Shown: positions 1 through 11,090, numbered from the stretch's first letter. The stretch: DNA of 64,000 nucleotides from Allobaculum sp. Allo2 (GCF_022701175.1 NZ_CP078088.1:310001-374000); one strand, 5' to 3'. The notes: a model not told the origin generated them from the letters alone. Numbers and translations are program-made.

Positions 1-1414
1 GAAAATCGTAAACGGTGGCACGTACACGCTGACCAGAACCGGCAAGTATCCGGTTGTCGTGGACGCCAAAGACCAGAGCGTGACTTTAAAGCTGGACGGC
101 GCCAACCTTTCGGTAACCGACGGCCCGGCAATCTTTGTTCGCAACGCGAAAGACGTGGCGATCGAAACGAGTGCAGCCAGCACCGTTTCTTCGAACTCGC
201 ATGCCAAAGACAGTACAATTGCCGTTCTTGACGCGGCGATTTATTCCCGTGCGCCGCTGACCCTTTCGGGCAGCGCGAAACTGACGATTTCCGATGCCGC
301 CGGCTCCGCCGTCAAAGCCAAAGAAGATCTCGTTGTCCAAAACGGAACGTATGCGCTGAGTGCTGAAGAAGACGGCATTCACGCCAGCGACGCGCTGACC
401 ATTCAAAACGGCGATCTGACCATTCAGTCCGAAGATGAAGGCGTAGATGTCAACGATACGCTGACCATCGAAAAAGGCACCTTTACGATCACCAGCCAGG
501 GCGACAGTCTGCGCGCCGAAGGCGCCGTTACCTTGAAAGACGGCACATACACGATCCAGTCCGAAAGCGAAGGCATCGAATCCAAGGACACGCTGACCAT
601 CGAAAAAGGAACGTATACCATCAACAGTACCGATGACTGCCTCAATGCCGCCAACAGCCTGATCATTCAGGGCGGCAAGCTCACCCTCGTTTCCAAAACG
701 AATGACGGCGTCGATTCGAACGGCGATCTGCTCATCTCGGGCGGCGAAATTTACGCGGCCGCTCTTCAGAATCCGGAAGGCGCCTTCGATACGGATCGCG
801 GCACCTTTAAAATCAGCGGCGGAACGGTAGTCGGTCTTTCCACGACGGCGACCAAACCGACTGATGCCGCCCAGAACACCGTCATGATTGCAGCCTCTTC
901 CTTCAAGAAACTCGAACTGAAGCAGAACGGAAAAACGCTGATCACCTGGAACAATACCCAGACAGGCAATGCCGCTTCGATCACGCTGACTCTTTCCTGC
1001 AAGGACCTCACAGCTGGAAAGGACGCCGAACTCTGGCTGGACGGCACAAAGAGCGAATTCTTTACTGTGGAAGAAGGCCTGACCACAGTCGGAAACATTT
1101 CCGTTATGGGCCCGGGCGGCATGCAAGGCGGTCCAGGCCGCGGCCAGATGCGGGAGGAGTTTGATCCGGAAGATCTGCCGGACGATTTTGACCCCGAAAA
1201 CATGCCGGATGACTTTGATCCGGAAGACATGCCCGACGATTTTGAAGGCATGATGCCCCCAGAACGTCCGGATGGAGAAAGCGGAAATTCCAATGGCCAG
1301 AACGGCGGCCGTCCAAACCGTCCGTCCAGACGACCGGATACAGACACGTACGGCGACTGGGACGCGCAGTCCGGCGCAACACAGAATGGCCAGTCGAAAA
1401 GCCAGTCCGTCTAA
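1..1414 (+). CDS. Secreted carbohydrate-binding beta-helix protein, Cthe_2159-like (5' truncated)
   Basis: The reading frame is already open at base 2, so the gene starts before the window; about 470 residues are visible. Roughly ten repeats of the type 'gDLTIQ..DEGVD..DTLTIEKGTFTI' form a right-handed beta-helix like the Cthe_2159 carbohydrate-binding family, which in the literature binds acidic polysaccharides and calcium. The last 110 residues are different: Gly/Met/Pro-rich, with acidic DDFDPE-type repeats and then an Asn/Gly/Arg/Ser-rich tail. No cell-wall anchor is visible at the C-terminus. A calcium-binding or glycan-binding surface role is inferred. This gene has no frame break, unlike most others here. 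A terminator hairpin follows it. The family assignment rests on the repeat pattern only. Confidence 0.72.
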   Translation, partial: KIVNGGTYTLTRTGKYPVVVDAKDQSVTLKLDGANLSVTDGPAIFVRNAKDVAIETSAASTVSSNSHAKDSTIAVLDAAIYSRAPLTLSGSAKLTISDAAGSAVKAKEDLVVQNGTYALSAEEDGIHASDALTIQNGDLTIQSEDEGVDVNDTLTIEKGTFTITSQGDSLRAEGAVTLKDGTYTIQSESEGIESKDTLTIEKGTYTINSTDDCLNAANSLIIQGGKLTLVSKTNDGVDSNGDLLISGGEIYAAALQNPEGAFDTDRGTFKISGGTVVGLSTTATKPTDAAQNTVMIAASSFKKLELKQNGKTLITWNNTQTGNAASITLTLSCKDLTAGKDAELWLDGTKSEFFTVEEGLTTVGNISVMGPGGMQGGPGRGQMREEFDPEDLPDDFDPENMPDDFDPEDMPDDFEGMMPPERPDGESGNSNGQNGGRPNRPSRRPDTDTYGDWDAQSGATQNGQSKSQSV

Positions 1415-1497
1415 ACCCTTTTCCAGAACGGGAAAAACAGAAAGCAGGCCGGCATACGACCTGCGATCCATTAAAAAATCACTACGATACAGATATA

Positions 1498-1530
1498 AAA
1501 GAAGCAGGGATTTCCCTGCTTCTTTTTGTA
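1498..1530 (+). terminator. Rho-independent terminator
   Basis: A perfect 12-bp stem (AAGAAGCAGGGA / TCCCTGCTTCTT) is followed by a T-run. It closes the beta-helix gene and lies between it and the convergent permease gene. Confidence 0.85.
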
Positions 1531-1578
1531 TGGATTCCGTCTGAGGCGGATATTCGATCGATTGTTTTTTAGTATGGA

Positions 1579-2907
1579 CTAAGCCATCAGGTAAGGCGAA
1601 GCGAAGTAGATCACGAAGATTACCATCAGGATCCATACGGTCGGATGGATTTCACGGATCTTGCCGGCAGCGACCATGCACACTGCGTAGGCGATGAAGC
1701 CAAACGCAATACCGTTGGAAATGGAGTACATCAGGATCATGGAAATGATGGTGATGAACGCCGGAATTGCGATCGTCAGATCATCCCACTGGATGCCCTT
1801 GAGCTGCTGCGCCATCATGACGCCGACAACAACCAGAGCCGGAGCAGTTACCGCGTTGGTAATCATGCCGAGAACCAGCGGGCTGATGAAGATGGACAGA
1901 ATGAAGAGAACGCCTGTAGTTACGGCAGTCAGACCAGTACGTCCGCCTACGCCTACACCAGAAGACGATTCAACAAAGCTGGTTACTGTGGAAGTACCCA
2001 GAGCAGCACCGATGCAGGTACCGATGGAGTCAGCCAGCAGAGCCTGCTCAGCATTTTCGAGTTCGCCGTTTTCCTTAACGAGACCGATTTCGTTTCCGAT
2101 CGCAACCAGAGTTCCGGCGGTATCGAAGAAGTCTACGAACAGGAAGGAGAAGATAACTACCAGCGCATTCATCGGATGGGAGAAGAGTTCGCCAAATCCG
2201 CTTGCGAACGCACCGGCAGCGCTCATGTCAAAGTTTGTGGTGAGAACACCGTTGATGGCCGGCATGCCGTCTACGCCGCAAAGGCCGAGGATAACGCCGA
2301 TCACCGCGGTGATGATCAGGCCGACAAATACGCCGGCTGGAATTTTGCGGACAACGCAGACGATTGTGATGATGATGCCCAGCAGAGCCAGCAGAACCTG
2401 CGGATCTACGAAGGAGCCAAGACCTACGAACGTCGATTCGTTCGCCACGATGATGCCGGCGTTTTTCAGGCCGACAAACGCGATGAAGAAACCAATACCG
2501 GCACCGATGGCCAGCTTGAGCTGAACAGGGATGGAATCGATGATCTTCTTACGGATTCCGGTAACGGAAATCAGAACAAATACAAGACCGGAAATAAAAA
2601 CAGCGGCAAGTGCAGCCTGCCAGGAATAGCCCATGGTCAGAACGACCGTATAGGAGAAGAGGGCGTTGACACCCATACCGGCGGAAAGAGCAACCGGATA
2701 GTTAGCCAGCAGACCCATCAGAAGACAGGCAGCAGCGGAAGAAAGTGCAGTTGCCATGAATACAGCTTCTGGTTTCATGCCAGCATCCCCAAGAATCATC
2801 GGGTTTACAGCCAGAATGTACGCCATGGCCAGGAACGTGGTAATACCGGCAATGATCTCGGTTTTTACGTTCGTTCCTTTTTCTTTAAGATGGAAAAGCT
2901 TTTCCAT
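1579..2907 (-). CDS. NCS2-family purine permease (AzgA/PbuG type)
   Basis: A polytopic membrane protein of 442 residues with about 12 to 13 hydrophobic segments, intact. The start 'MEKLFHLKEKGTNVKTE' and the following 'GITTFLAMAYILAVNP' are characteristic of the AzgA/PbuG branch of nucleobase:cation symporters, which import adenine, guanine or hypoxanthine. The acidic signature 'FFDTAGTL' near residue 270 is typical of this branch. I chose the ATG at 2907 because AAAGGAGG lies 13 bases upstream; an open frame extends further to 2976 but has no ribosome binding site. It is a single-gene unit with its own promoter-like site. I looked for a purine riboswitch in the leader and did not see one. 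The exact substrate cannot be told from sequence. Confidence 0.88.
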   Translation of the reverse strand: MEKLFHLKEKGTNVKTEIIAGITTFLAMAYILAVNPMILGDAGMKPEAVFMATALSSAAACLLMGLLANYPVALSAGMGVNALFSYTVVLTMGYSWQAALAAVFISGLVFVLISVTGIRKKIIDSIPVQLKLAIGAGIGFFIAFVGLKNAGIIVANESTFVGLGSFVDPQVLLALLGIIITIVCVVRKIPAGVFVGLIITAVIGVILGLCGVDGMPAINGVLTTNFDMSAAGAFASGFGELFSHPMNALVVIFSFLFVDFFDTAGTLVAIGNEIGLVKENGELENAEQALLADSIGTCIGAALGTSTVTSFVESSSGVGVGGRTGLTAVTTGVLFILSIFISPLVLGMITNAVTAPALVVVGVMMAQQLKGIQWDDLTIAIPAFITIISMILMYSISNGIAFGFIAYAVCMVAAGKIREIHPTVWILMVIFVIYFASPYLMA

Positions 2908-2945
2908 AAGGTTGAAGAATCCTCCTTTATCATTTGTCCGCTTGT

Positions 2946-2963
2946 ACAAAGATCCCGGTCTTT
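2946..2963 (-). other. Small leader hairpin upstream of the permease
   Basis: CAAAGA and TCTTTG flank a six-base loop between the promoter-like site and the permease start. Six base pairs only, so the role is uncertain. Confidence 0.3.
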
Positions 2964-2980
2964 GTCTTCCGGACACACAC

Positions 2981-3007
2981 AGTATAATGGAGCAGAATAT
3001 TTTTCAA
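2981..3007 (-). promoter_or_regulatory. Putative promoter of the purine permease
   Basis: On the minus strand TTGAAA is followed by a 15-base spacer and TATACT, about 75 bases before the start codon. The spacer is shorter than ideal. Confidence 0.45.
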
Positions 3008-3192
3008 TTTCTGACATTTGATGGGTCAATGATGGATGTAAGGGTGTACGGAAAAGGGATTCTTTTGCGGTTCACCGTTTGAAAAAGGACGGATTCGAGT
3101 GAAAAGTAAAGGACGATTGGAAAATAATATCTACAGAAACCGCTAGTTTTACCGGTCATTGTCCTCGTTTCCAATCCTGAAAAGTAAAATAA

Positions 3193-3229
3193 CAGAACGA
3201 AAGGCTTTCAAAACAAGTCTTACGTTCTG
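3193..3229 (-). terminator. Probable terminator of the addBA operon
   Basis: CAGAACG and CGTTCTG form a 7-bp stem with a long, partly paired loop, followed on the minus strand by TTATTTT. It lies about 145 bases past the addA stop. The rest of the 3008-3371 gap holds a longer inverted repeat (GATTGGAAA near 3115, TTTCCAATC near 3169) and a direct repeat GAAAAGTAAA, but no gene. Confidence 0.45.
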
Positions 3230-3371
3230 CTTAAAACTGTATGATTTTTCGCATCCTGTAAGCGGTCTGTAAAGCAATCCAATAAAGATTAGGGCATTGT
3301 ACAGGATTTATTCATCGTTTCCTGATCTGGATTTCTTTCCCACATTTTATCCGGATTTTGGCCGGTTTTGA

Positions 3372-6300
3372 TCAGATTTCGAACAGAGACGCCAGTTCAA
3401 AGGAGTAAATCCAGGCGCGCACTTTCCGGTCGGGATGAATGCTCTGCATGGCTTTTCGATACGTTTCGAGCTGGCCGCGGTAGCGGTCCGCAAGCGACTG
3501 TTCATCAAAGGCCGCGTCCGTCTTGAAGTCGAGAATGTCGATCGTGTCGCCGTCAAAAACGACCAGGTCCATGTAGCCGTGAATGATCGTACCCTTTTCC
3601 ATGACACAGTAGGGGCATTCAAATTCATGGGGCAGTTCCATCCACTTCGCGTACGTCGCGTTGTCGTTCAGCCGCAGCAGCAAGTCCGCATCGCCAGACG
3701 ACAGACCGAGTCCGGACTGGCGAAGGCGCTCTTCTACGTCCTCGCGCGTATACGGCCAGGGCAATGTGGCGGCCATTTCATGAAAGAGGGTGCCGCGCTC
3801 TTTGGCCAGTCCGCTTTCGACGCCTTTGCCATAGCCGCCTTTGGGCCAGGAGGCGTGGGCCTTGGTTTTGGAGGCGGTCTGCGAATAGACGATCTGTCTG
3901 GGTCCCTGATAGCGGCGAATGGAAATTTTCTTATGATGGCTGACGCCGCGATCGGGACGCTGAAGCAGCTCCGGCACGTCTTCAAAGTCCACCAGATCAA
4001 TCGGGTTTCGATGATACAGGGAGAAAAACCAGCTTGTAAAGCCGTTGTTGGCCAGAATTCGATACAGGTTCAGCGTGCCGTCGTACAGATTTTCGTTTTT
4101 GAGCGTATCGACAAAGACTAATTCTTCTTCCGCACGGGTGCACGCCACATAAAGCAGACGCATCTTTTCCTGCTGCTCTTCAAAGAAGCGCTTCGTATCG
4201 AAGGCGATCGTTGCGGCGCTTTTGTGACTGAGCATCGTATTCGGATCGAGCGCCTTGAAGGCGACGCCCAGATCCGCATCGAGCAGAATCGGACTCATGC
4301 CTTCGATGTCGCTCTGCCGCTGTTCGCAAAGAATATAGACGAGCTTGTACTGCAGGCCTTTGGAGGCGTGAATGGTGGAAATATGCACCGCGTCTTCTTC
4401 CTTGCCAAAAGGCATCGCTTCACTGGTCTTATCGAGATCTTCTTCGAGCGCGGCTGAAGACAGAAAGCCTTCCAGATCGAGCAGGCCCTGAGCCGAAACC
4501 GCCTTTTCCAGAAGCAGATCGAGGTTCGTCTTGTCCTGCGCCGAAGTGGAATAGTCGTAAAAGCCGCGGATCTGATAAATGCCGACAATCATTTCGGGCA
4601 GACTCAGATCCTTCAGCGTTTTGAGGTCGCGCACGATTTTTAACAGTTCGTAGCCTTTTTCGCTCTGACGAAGCCGGGTGTACAGCGACTGACCGTCTTC
4701 GCTGCCGCTCAGCATCGGCAAAATATCCTGCTGCGTAAAGCCGGTCAGCGGCGAAGCGAGCACGGACATCAGCGCGATGTCGTTTCGTTCGTCTTCAATG
4801 ACGCGCATGGCGGAAAGAACGACCTGCACCGCCTTGTTCGTATAAAAGCCATGGCGCACATGATGCACGGAACGGATGCCCCAGGCTTCCAGCGCCTTCT
4901 TGATCTTGTCGTGGGACGTGGACGAGCGGGTAAGAATTGCGATGTCGCGCAGGGCGATGCCTTCTTTTTCACGTGGTTTTCGATATCCTGCGCGATCAGA
5001 TCGAACCGGTTTTCCCGGTGTTCCTTCTGGGCTCCCGCGGCACTAAGGCTTTCGCCAAGGCGCGCATCCTTTCCAAACTCGGTATACAGAAAGCGCACCG
5101 GCTTCTGCGCCTGTTCCTTCTGGCGCGCACTGCCGGTTACCGCCGTATCGATGGCCGAAAACTGGGAAGGAAGACCGTCGACGTTCATCAGATGGCGGAA
5201 GAAGTCGTTGTTGAAGCGGATCAGACTGTCGCTGGAACGGTAGTTTTCCTGCATCGCTACAATCTCGTCGTATTCGCCTGGATGCTCCAGGTGATTTTTC
5301 ATCAGCTGGGGTCTGGCCTGACGGAAGCCGTAAATGGACTGCTTGATATCGCCGACGCGGAACACATTGTTTTTGCGGGCGATGGCCTGAATGATCGTCT
5401 CCTGCAAGTCGTTCGTATCCTGGTATTCGTCGATCAGAATGACTTCAAAGCGATCGCGCAGCGCTTTGGCGGTTTCGGGATCCTGCAAAATTTTCCATGC
5501 GTACAGTTCCATATCGGAAAAGTCGATAAAGCCGGCTTTCTTTTTGATTTCCTGAAAGCGGCGGCGCACATCGATGGCCAGATCGATAAACGTATTGCGC
5601 ACGCGCTCGATCTGTTTTGCGGACTCCTCATACTGCTTTCTGGTAAAGAGGACATCGGCGATTTCCTTTTCAAACTTACGGGAGTCGGTCTGAATGTCCT
5701 TAAAGGAAATCTTGTTAATGGTGGGCGTGAATTTGTCCGTTGTTTCCGCATATTCGATAAACTGCGCGCCAAAGGCTTCATAATCCCCTTTGGCCAGCGC
5801 TTCGCGACAGCGCTCGAGCGCTTCGACTTTCCGGGAGAAGCGCTCGATGTATTCGCTTTGCTTGGCGGCTTTGGCAAAGTCCATGACCTGCACTTCTTCG
5901 ATCATTTCCTCAAAAATATCGATCAGCGCCTCACAGCGCACGTCAAAGTATTTCAAAAACCAGGCGGACATGTCTTCCGCCTCATGGCGGCAGGCGTTCA
6001 TCCACCCGTCCGGATCGGCCTTGCTTTCGGCCAGCGACAAATAGCGCAGCAGGCGGCTGCGCAGATGTTCTTCCTTCTGACCGCACGCTTCCATGTACAG
6101 AAGCAGTTCGGCGCTTCTGGCGGGATCGAGTGCCTGCATGCTCTGCTCCACCGCTTCCTCAAGCGCCTGACTGTCCGCGAGATCGTTATCGATGCGATTG
6201 ACCATCGAATACGGAAGGCCAGCGACGAAGTAATACTGCTGCACGATGGACAGGCAGAAGGAATGGATCGTACAGATCATGGCAGTTTCCAGCGCCCCGA

Positions 6301-6657
6301 TTTCCTTATTCAGAGACGGGTCGGTTTTCGCTGCTTCCATCAGACGGTTTTTCAGACGGACTTTCATTTCGGCAGCCGCGTCTTCGGTAAAGGTCACCGC
6401 CAGAATGGACGAGACGGGGACATGATCGTCCACGACCAGACGGCAGAGCCGTTCCACCAGAACGGCGGTTTTACCGGCGCCCGCGCTGGCACTGACCAGC
6501 AGATTCTTATTGCGCGAGTCGATGACTTTCTGCTGGGCCGGCGAAAAGACGAGCGGCTTTTTCGGGAGTTCCTGCATCTGGCTGTCCTGGGACCGATCCA
6601 GCTGCGCATCGTTTTCCAGGGCCTGCTGGACGGCTTCGTTTTTGTGGAATCCTCCAT
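3372..6657 (-). CDS. addA: ATP-dependent helicase/nuclease subunit A (AddA)
   Basis: AddA is the UvrD-type helicase and RecB-type nuclease subunit of the AddAB double-strand-break resection complex. The Walker A motif 'SASAGAGKTAVL' is near residue 60, motif II 'LIDEYQDTND' near 410, and the C-terminal nuclease motif 'DILDFKTD' with 'GQLETY' lies in the last 60 residues. The reconstructed length is about 1,095 residues, slightly short for the family. I place the start at 6657, four bases after the addB stop and behind AAAAGGAG. That choice requires one missing A near 6640. A second missing A near 4970 joins the two large frames (ENHVKKKE then GIALRDIA). Both are homopolymer deletions, so I read the gene as functional. 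It is translated from the same message as addB. Confidence 0.9.
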
Positions 6658-6661
6658 GGCG

Positions 6662-9104
6662 TTACTCCTTTTCCTGAGCCGCGTTGCGGCAGATCGTTTT
6701 GTACGGGCAGTGCTGACAGGCTGCCGGACGATGATACGGCTGAATGTCGTTTTTCTGCAGGCTGTCGGCCAGCTGTTCGGCCTGCGAACTCAGTTTTTCC
6801 TGCGTGCTCACATACGTCGGTACGCGGCCTGCCAGTTCGGCGCGCATGCCCTGAGCGTCCTCGCCAAAATTCTGAGCGACGAGCGCATGGCGCAGATGAT
6901 CGCGCTGGCCGTCTATCAGGGCTTCCTGCGTTCCGATGGATTCGGCAAGAACCGGCGAAGCGCCGCGGCCGTAGCGCAGAGCGAACGCTTTTGCGGCATG
7001 GCCGAAGGCTGCATGGACAGATTGATCGTCGCCTGCGGCAGCGAATCGGAAACAAAGGGCGACGGCTCGGTATCGACCAGATTGAACACCGCCCGGTTTC
7101 TGGACGAAGAGGCAATCGGGCCTTCGATATTCATCGCCAGACCGTCATACTCTTCCTTCATCTGCACATCCGGACTGCCGGGCACCATCGTCAGTTTCAT
7201 GGCGCTCAGCGGCTTGAGCGAATGGAAAATCCGCTCCATGCGAAGAAGACTCTGCGCATACAGCGCATCGAGTTCACTCTTGCGGCGCTCGGCAAACAGT
7301 TCGCGCGCAAAGGAAAATTCGTCGGTAAGCAGCGTTTCAATCTGCTCGCGGCTCAGCTGATCGCACGAAACGCCAAAGCGGCTTCCGGCCTCTTCGACCA
7401 TGCGTACGAGCAGATCCGAGCTGACCTTAAACAGATCCCGCTCCGTCGGCGGTTTTTCAGACGGAGCCCGTACTGGAGCATGTTTTTGAGAGCGCAGTCT
7501 TCAAAGGCGGCCAGCGAGCGCGGTCTAGTCTGCAAAATGCCGTCCTGGGAAGCAAACAGCGAAGACGCGTGCATGCCCTTTAACGTAAAGGACGGCCGGG
7601 GATCGGAAATCGGCTCCGCCGGCGCCATGAACTTGGGCAGCAGACCGAGCCACGTATTGAGCTCATGGCTCGTATCGATGCTTTTTCCCATATAATCGGA
7701 CTGCGCCGTCATCAGAAACAGGCTTTCCGGCTCTTCGAGAACCTGCGTAAGCATTTCAAAATGCTCCTGCGTGCGTGTCTCGAGCGAAGGGAAATTCAGC
7801 TGGTCCATGTACGCTTCATCAAAGATGCCGCCGCGCACCTGCGAGCCTGGGAAATGCGCTGCGTCGGCTCCGATATAAAATACGTTTTCGTACAGTCCGC
7901 AAATCTGCGCGCGCGAACCGATCAGAACCCCGTTGAGTTCGCTCATGGCCTGCGAAGGCTGCAGATTATCGAGTTCGCGAATGAGAAGGGCGAGATCTTC
8001 GGGCTTATGCAGTTCGCTGCGTACTGCGGTAATCAGATTCATGACGCCTTCAAAGGCGTTGAGATCGTCCGGACTGGGATCCGGGGACTGGTCCATGATC
8101 AGACGGCCGATGGTGTCGATGGAGTTCAGATCGAGCGCCTGCAGCGATTCGAGAACTGGCTTCCACTGGGAGGCGCTGACTTCAAGCGCCTGCAGAGAAA
8201 GAAACGTTTCTTCGCTGATCAGCGCGTTGGGACGCCATGTAAGACTCTGCAGCGTCGTCCCCTCGTTTCCAAAGAGGCGCAAATAGCGGCGCAGATCGCA
8301 GGCGGCCATCGGATAGAGCGTCTCCAGAAGCGCCATGAGGGATTCGTCATCCTTTTTCATGACCCAGGTCAGCGCGCTTTTCCACTGATCGACAATTTTT
8401 CGCGAACCGTCATTTTGAATAAAGGTAAACGGAATGCCGCGCGATTCGAGTGCTCTGGCCAGCACCCAGCGCTGTTCGGGATCGGCCAGTGCGATCATGC
8501 ACGTCGAAGCATCCAGTTTATTGCGGACGATCGCATCCGCGCACACTTCCATTTCCTTGCGCGCATTCGAACACGACCAGTAGTAAAACCGCTTATGATG
8601 ACGCATTTTTTCAACGTGCGCGCCTTTGGAAACCAGAAGCCGGATCCAGTACCGGTCAATGAGCGTGCTTTCCGTAAGGAGAATGCGCAGACTTGAAGCG
8701 CCTTCAAACGCCTGGGTTTTCGCCTGGTCTACCCACAGTTTTACGGGCATGAGCCGGTCGATAATTTCCTTCAGATCCTTTTCGCGGCGCGTTCGGACGG
8801 GAAAGTCCTTGAGATCGTAAAGCTGACAGAGAAGCATGAAGTTTTCGCATTCGCGAAGAAAGTCATAATCTCTGCGGGAGGCATAAAACAGGTTGTCGGG
8901 CGACAGATCGTCCAGCCTTGCGCTGTATTCGTAAAGAAGCCGGATCAGAGGCGTGCGGGGACGGGACAGCGACTGGGCAAGCCAGGTGTCGAGCGTCATG
9001 ACGTTCTGATTGAGGCAGCTTCCGTTTTCTTCAATGATTTTTCGATAGAGGCTGAGATGGAGCGCCGAAGGGGCAATCCATGTCGTGCTGGGTTCAAAGT
9101 TCAT
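6662..9104 (-). CDS. addB: AddB-like nuclease subunit, short form
   Basis: First gene of the addBA operon, encoding the partner that binds DNA and, in AddAB, carries the second nuclease and a Chi-scanning fold. Reconstruction needs at least two frame repairs (near 7470 and near 7000-7080) and gives about 815 residues, against about 1,150 in Bacillus. The C-terminus has the cysteine pattern 'CQHCPYKTIC', the part of the AddB iron-sulfur cluster that closes the nuclease domain. The N-terminus begins 'MNFEPSTTWIAPSALH' and shows no Walker A motif. The nuclease Asp-Lys residues could not be read because of the frame breaks. Identity rests on operon position, the Cys motif and overall fold type. 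Confidence 0.75.
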
Positions 9105-9152
9105 CTTATGACCCTCGCTTTCTGCCGAACCGAATGGGTCGGCTGTTTTTCT

Positions 9153-9179
9153 TTTATACTAAAATCTATTTTTACGCAA
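9153..9179 (-). promoter_or_regulatory. Putative addBA promoter
   Basis: Minus-strand TTGCGT, 15-base spacer, TATAAA, about 50 bases before the addB start. The spacer is short. An A/T-rich stretch and the divergent yitT promoter fill the rest of the 9105-9389 gap. Confidence 0.4.
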
Positions 9180-9362
9180 TATAAATTTATTCATGCGCGC
9201 ATTTTGCGCATTTATTCTGAAGACTCTGCGGCTTCCTGTCACCGTTTTTCCTTGGAATACAGTCTTATGGTACCGGACACGCACGGGATTTCTTTTCGCC
9301 ATGCAAAGCCGGATTTTATTTTCTGTGCGCGTCGCGCGCACAGATTGTGGCGCAGGCGTGCA

Positions 9363-9371
9363 TGATATACT
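9363..9371 (+). promoter_or_regulatory. Extended -10 promoter of yitT-like gene
   Basis: TGATATACT matches an extended -10 element (TG, one base, TATACT) 19 bases before the ATG. No convincing -35 was seen. Confidence 0.45.
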
Positions 9372-9389
9372 AAACAGAAGGTGTGATCT

Positions 9390-10373
9390 ATGAAAACGTT
9401 TCGTTCCTATTTTAATTTTAATGCTTCCAATATGCGCCGCCTGCTTCTGATCATCGCCGGCAACCTGCTGGTGGCCTTTGCTTCGGTCTTTTTATTCTGC
9501 CGCAGAACATTTTGTGCGGCGGCGTAACGACCGCGTCCATGGTTCTCTCTTCTTTTCTGCCGATTGGACGCGTGCCCATGATTGCCATTCTGAACATTTC
9601 CCTGTTCGTTCTGGGCTATCTTTGTCTGGGCAGAAAATTCGCGGCAAGTTCGCTCATTTCCACATTTCTTTACCCGACGCTCGTCTCGCTTTTTCCATGC
9701 TGGATGTGACGCCCTTTGAAAAAGTGGACCCCGTCCTTTCCGCCGTCTATGCCGGTCTGCTGACCGGTGCCGGCCTCGGTCTGGTCTTTCGTGTCAATGC
9801 CAGTACGGGCGGCATGGACATTCCCGCGCTTTTAATCCACAAGTACGCCGGTCTGCCGACCGGCCAGTGCGTCATGATCGTTGATACGCTGACCATTCTT
9901 TCCGGTCTCTGGATTTTCGGTCTGAATTCCATCCTCATTGGTCTGGCCGCTGTCTTTGCGTCTTCCTTTGCGATCAACTGGATTTCGACGTTCGGCGGTG
10001 AAAACGCGCAGAATGTCATGATCATTTCCGATAAGCATAAAGAAATCCAGACGTTCCTGCTCAATACCCTCAGCCGCGGCGTAACCATTCTTTCCGCCAA
10101 GGGGCCTGGTCCGAACAGGAGCGCCCGGTTCTGATGTGCTGCGTACGCAACCGTGAATACGGCCAGCTGCTGCGGGAAATCGCGGACATCGATCCGCACG
10201 CCTTTGTGATCGCCAACTCCGTTCACGAAGTCCGCGGCGAAGGCTTTACGTGGAGCGACAATCCCCAGAAAAATCCCGGACTGCTCCATCATCAGAAAAA
10301 GCCGGAAGGTACAACGCAGTCCGGAACGGCCGCTGAACTCGCCAAGGCCAGTTCCGCCAAGCCAAAAGCCTGA
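9390..10373 (+). CDS. YitT family membrane protein (DUF161 plus DUF2179)
   Basis: The N-terminal two thirds has five hydrophobic segments with the family phrases 'CGGVTTAS', 'NASTGGMDIPA' and 'PTGQCVMIVD'. The C-terminal DUF2179 domain is recognisable by 'LMCCVRNREYGQLLREI' and 'VRGEGFTW'. YitT proteins are membrane proteins of unknown substrate. Three single-base losses in homopolymers (near 9493, 9706 and 10105) must be repaired to join the frames, giving about 328 residues. The last 40 residues are a hydrophilic Lys/Ala/Ser tail. The gene stands alone between a promoter and a terminator. Confidence 0.85.
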
Positions 10374-10395
10374 GTCTGTACTCCAGAAGACAATT

Positions 10396-10419
10396 CCAGG
10401 GGATCTCTCCTGGCTTTTT
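10396..10419 (+). terminator. Terminator after the yitT-like gene
   Basis: CCAGG and CCTGG enclose an eight-base loop and are followed by CTTTTTG. A short but plausible intrinsic terminator. Confidence 0.55.
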
Positions 10420-10577
10420 GTCTCTTCCTGCCTCCTGATTCTTTTACGCGTTTTTATCTTTTATGCTTTTTATACGGGAGGACGTTTCGTTCGGAATCGC
10501 TTTTCGGTTCATTGGAACGAATCGCTTTTACGTATTTCTTTTTCGAATCTTTTTCTTTCCTGGAAAGGAGTGTGTCC

Positions 10578-11090
10578 ATGCACATTCATGAAGTCATTGT
10601 CGTGGAAGGACGCAGCGATACGCGAAGGCTGAAAACCTTCTTTGACTGCGACACGATCGAAACGTGCGGCAGTCATGTCACCGGTCAGATTCTCGATCGG
10701 ATCGCGGCGGCGCAGAAAAGCCGCGGCGTCATCGTCTTTACCGACCCCGACCGCTCGGGCGAACACATCCGCAGCATCATTTCCCGCAAAATTCCCGGCG
10801 TGAAACACGCCTATATCGATCGCGACAAAGCCAAAACCGACAAGAAAGTCGGCGTCGAGCATGCCGAATACGAAGATCTCGCCGAAAGCCTTTCGCATCT
10901 CATTTCGTACGACGAGCGTCTGTCCACCCTTTCCTGGAACGATTTTCTCGATCTGGGCCTGACAGGCGACGCCGCCTTTCGAAAACAAGTCTGCGATCGT
11001 TTCCGCATCGGCCCCTGCAACGCGAAAACGTGCTTCAAGCGGCTGAACGCGATGGGCGTCACCCGTACGCAGATTGAGGAGGTTTTATGA
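10578..11090 (+). CDS. rnmV: Ribonuclease M5
   Basis: RNase M5 matures 5S rRNA precursor in Firmicutes. The 170-residue product is a TOPRIM protein: the catalytic Glu is in 'VVEGRSDT' (residues 8-15) and the DxD motif in 'FTDPDRSGEHIR' near residue 55. It is intact. The ATG at 10578 follows GGAAAGGAG. Its stop overlaps the rsmA start in ATGA, the usual rnmV-rsmA coupling. The substrate, a 5S rRNA, is encoded in this window. Confidence 0.95.
   Translation: MHIHEVIVVEGRSDTRRLKTFFDCDTIETCGSHVTGQILDRIAAAQKSRGVIVFTDPDRSGEHIRSIISRKIPGVKHAYIDRDKAKTDKKVGVEHAEYEDLAESLSHLISYDERLSTLSWNDFLDLGLTGDAAFRKQVCDRFRIGPCNAKTCFKRLNAMGVTRTQIEEVL

Noticed and set aside
86-1636. Long minus-strand open frame of 516 codons opposite the beta-helix gene
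   Set aside because: It is the complement of a strongly repetitive real gene, has no ribosome binding site or family features, and would overlap the permease end.
1645-3021. Plus-strand open frame opposite the permease
   Set aside because: Composition is that of a reversed membrane-protein gene; no domain recognised.
2908-3371. Purine riboswitch upstream of the NCS2 permease
   Set aside because: None of the conserved loop sequences of the purine aptamer were found on either strand.
4937-7360. Plus-strand open frame of 807 codons
   Set aside because: A shadow of addA/addB in high-GC DNA; the minus strand carries clear helicase motifs.
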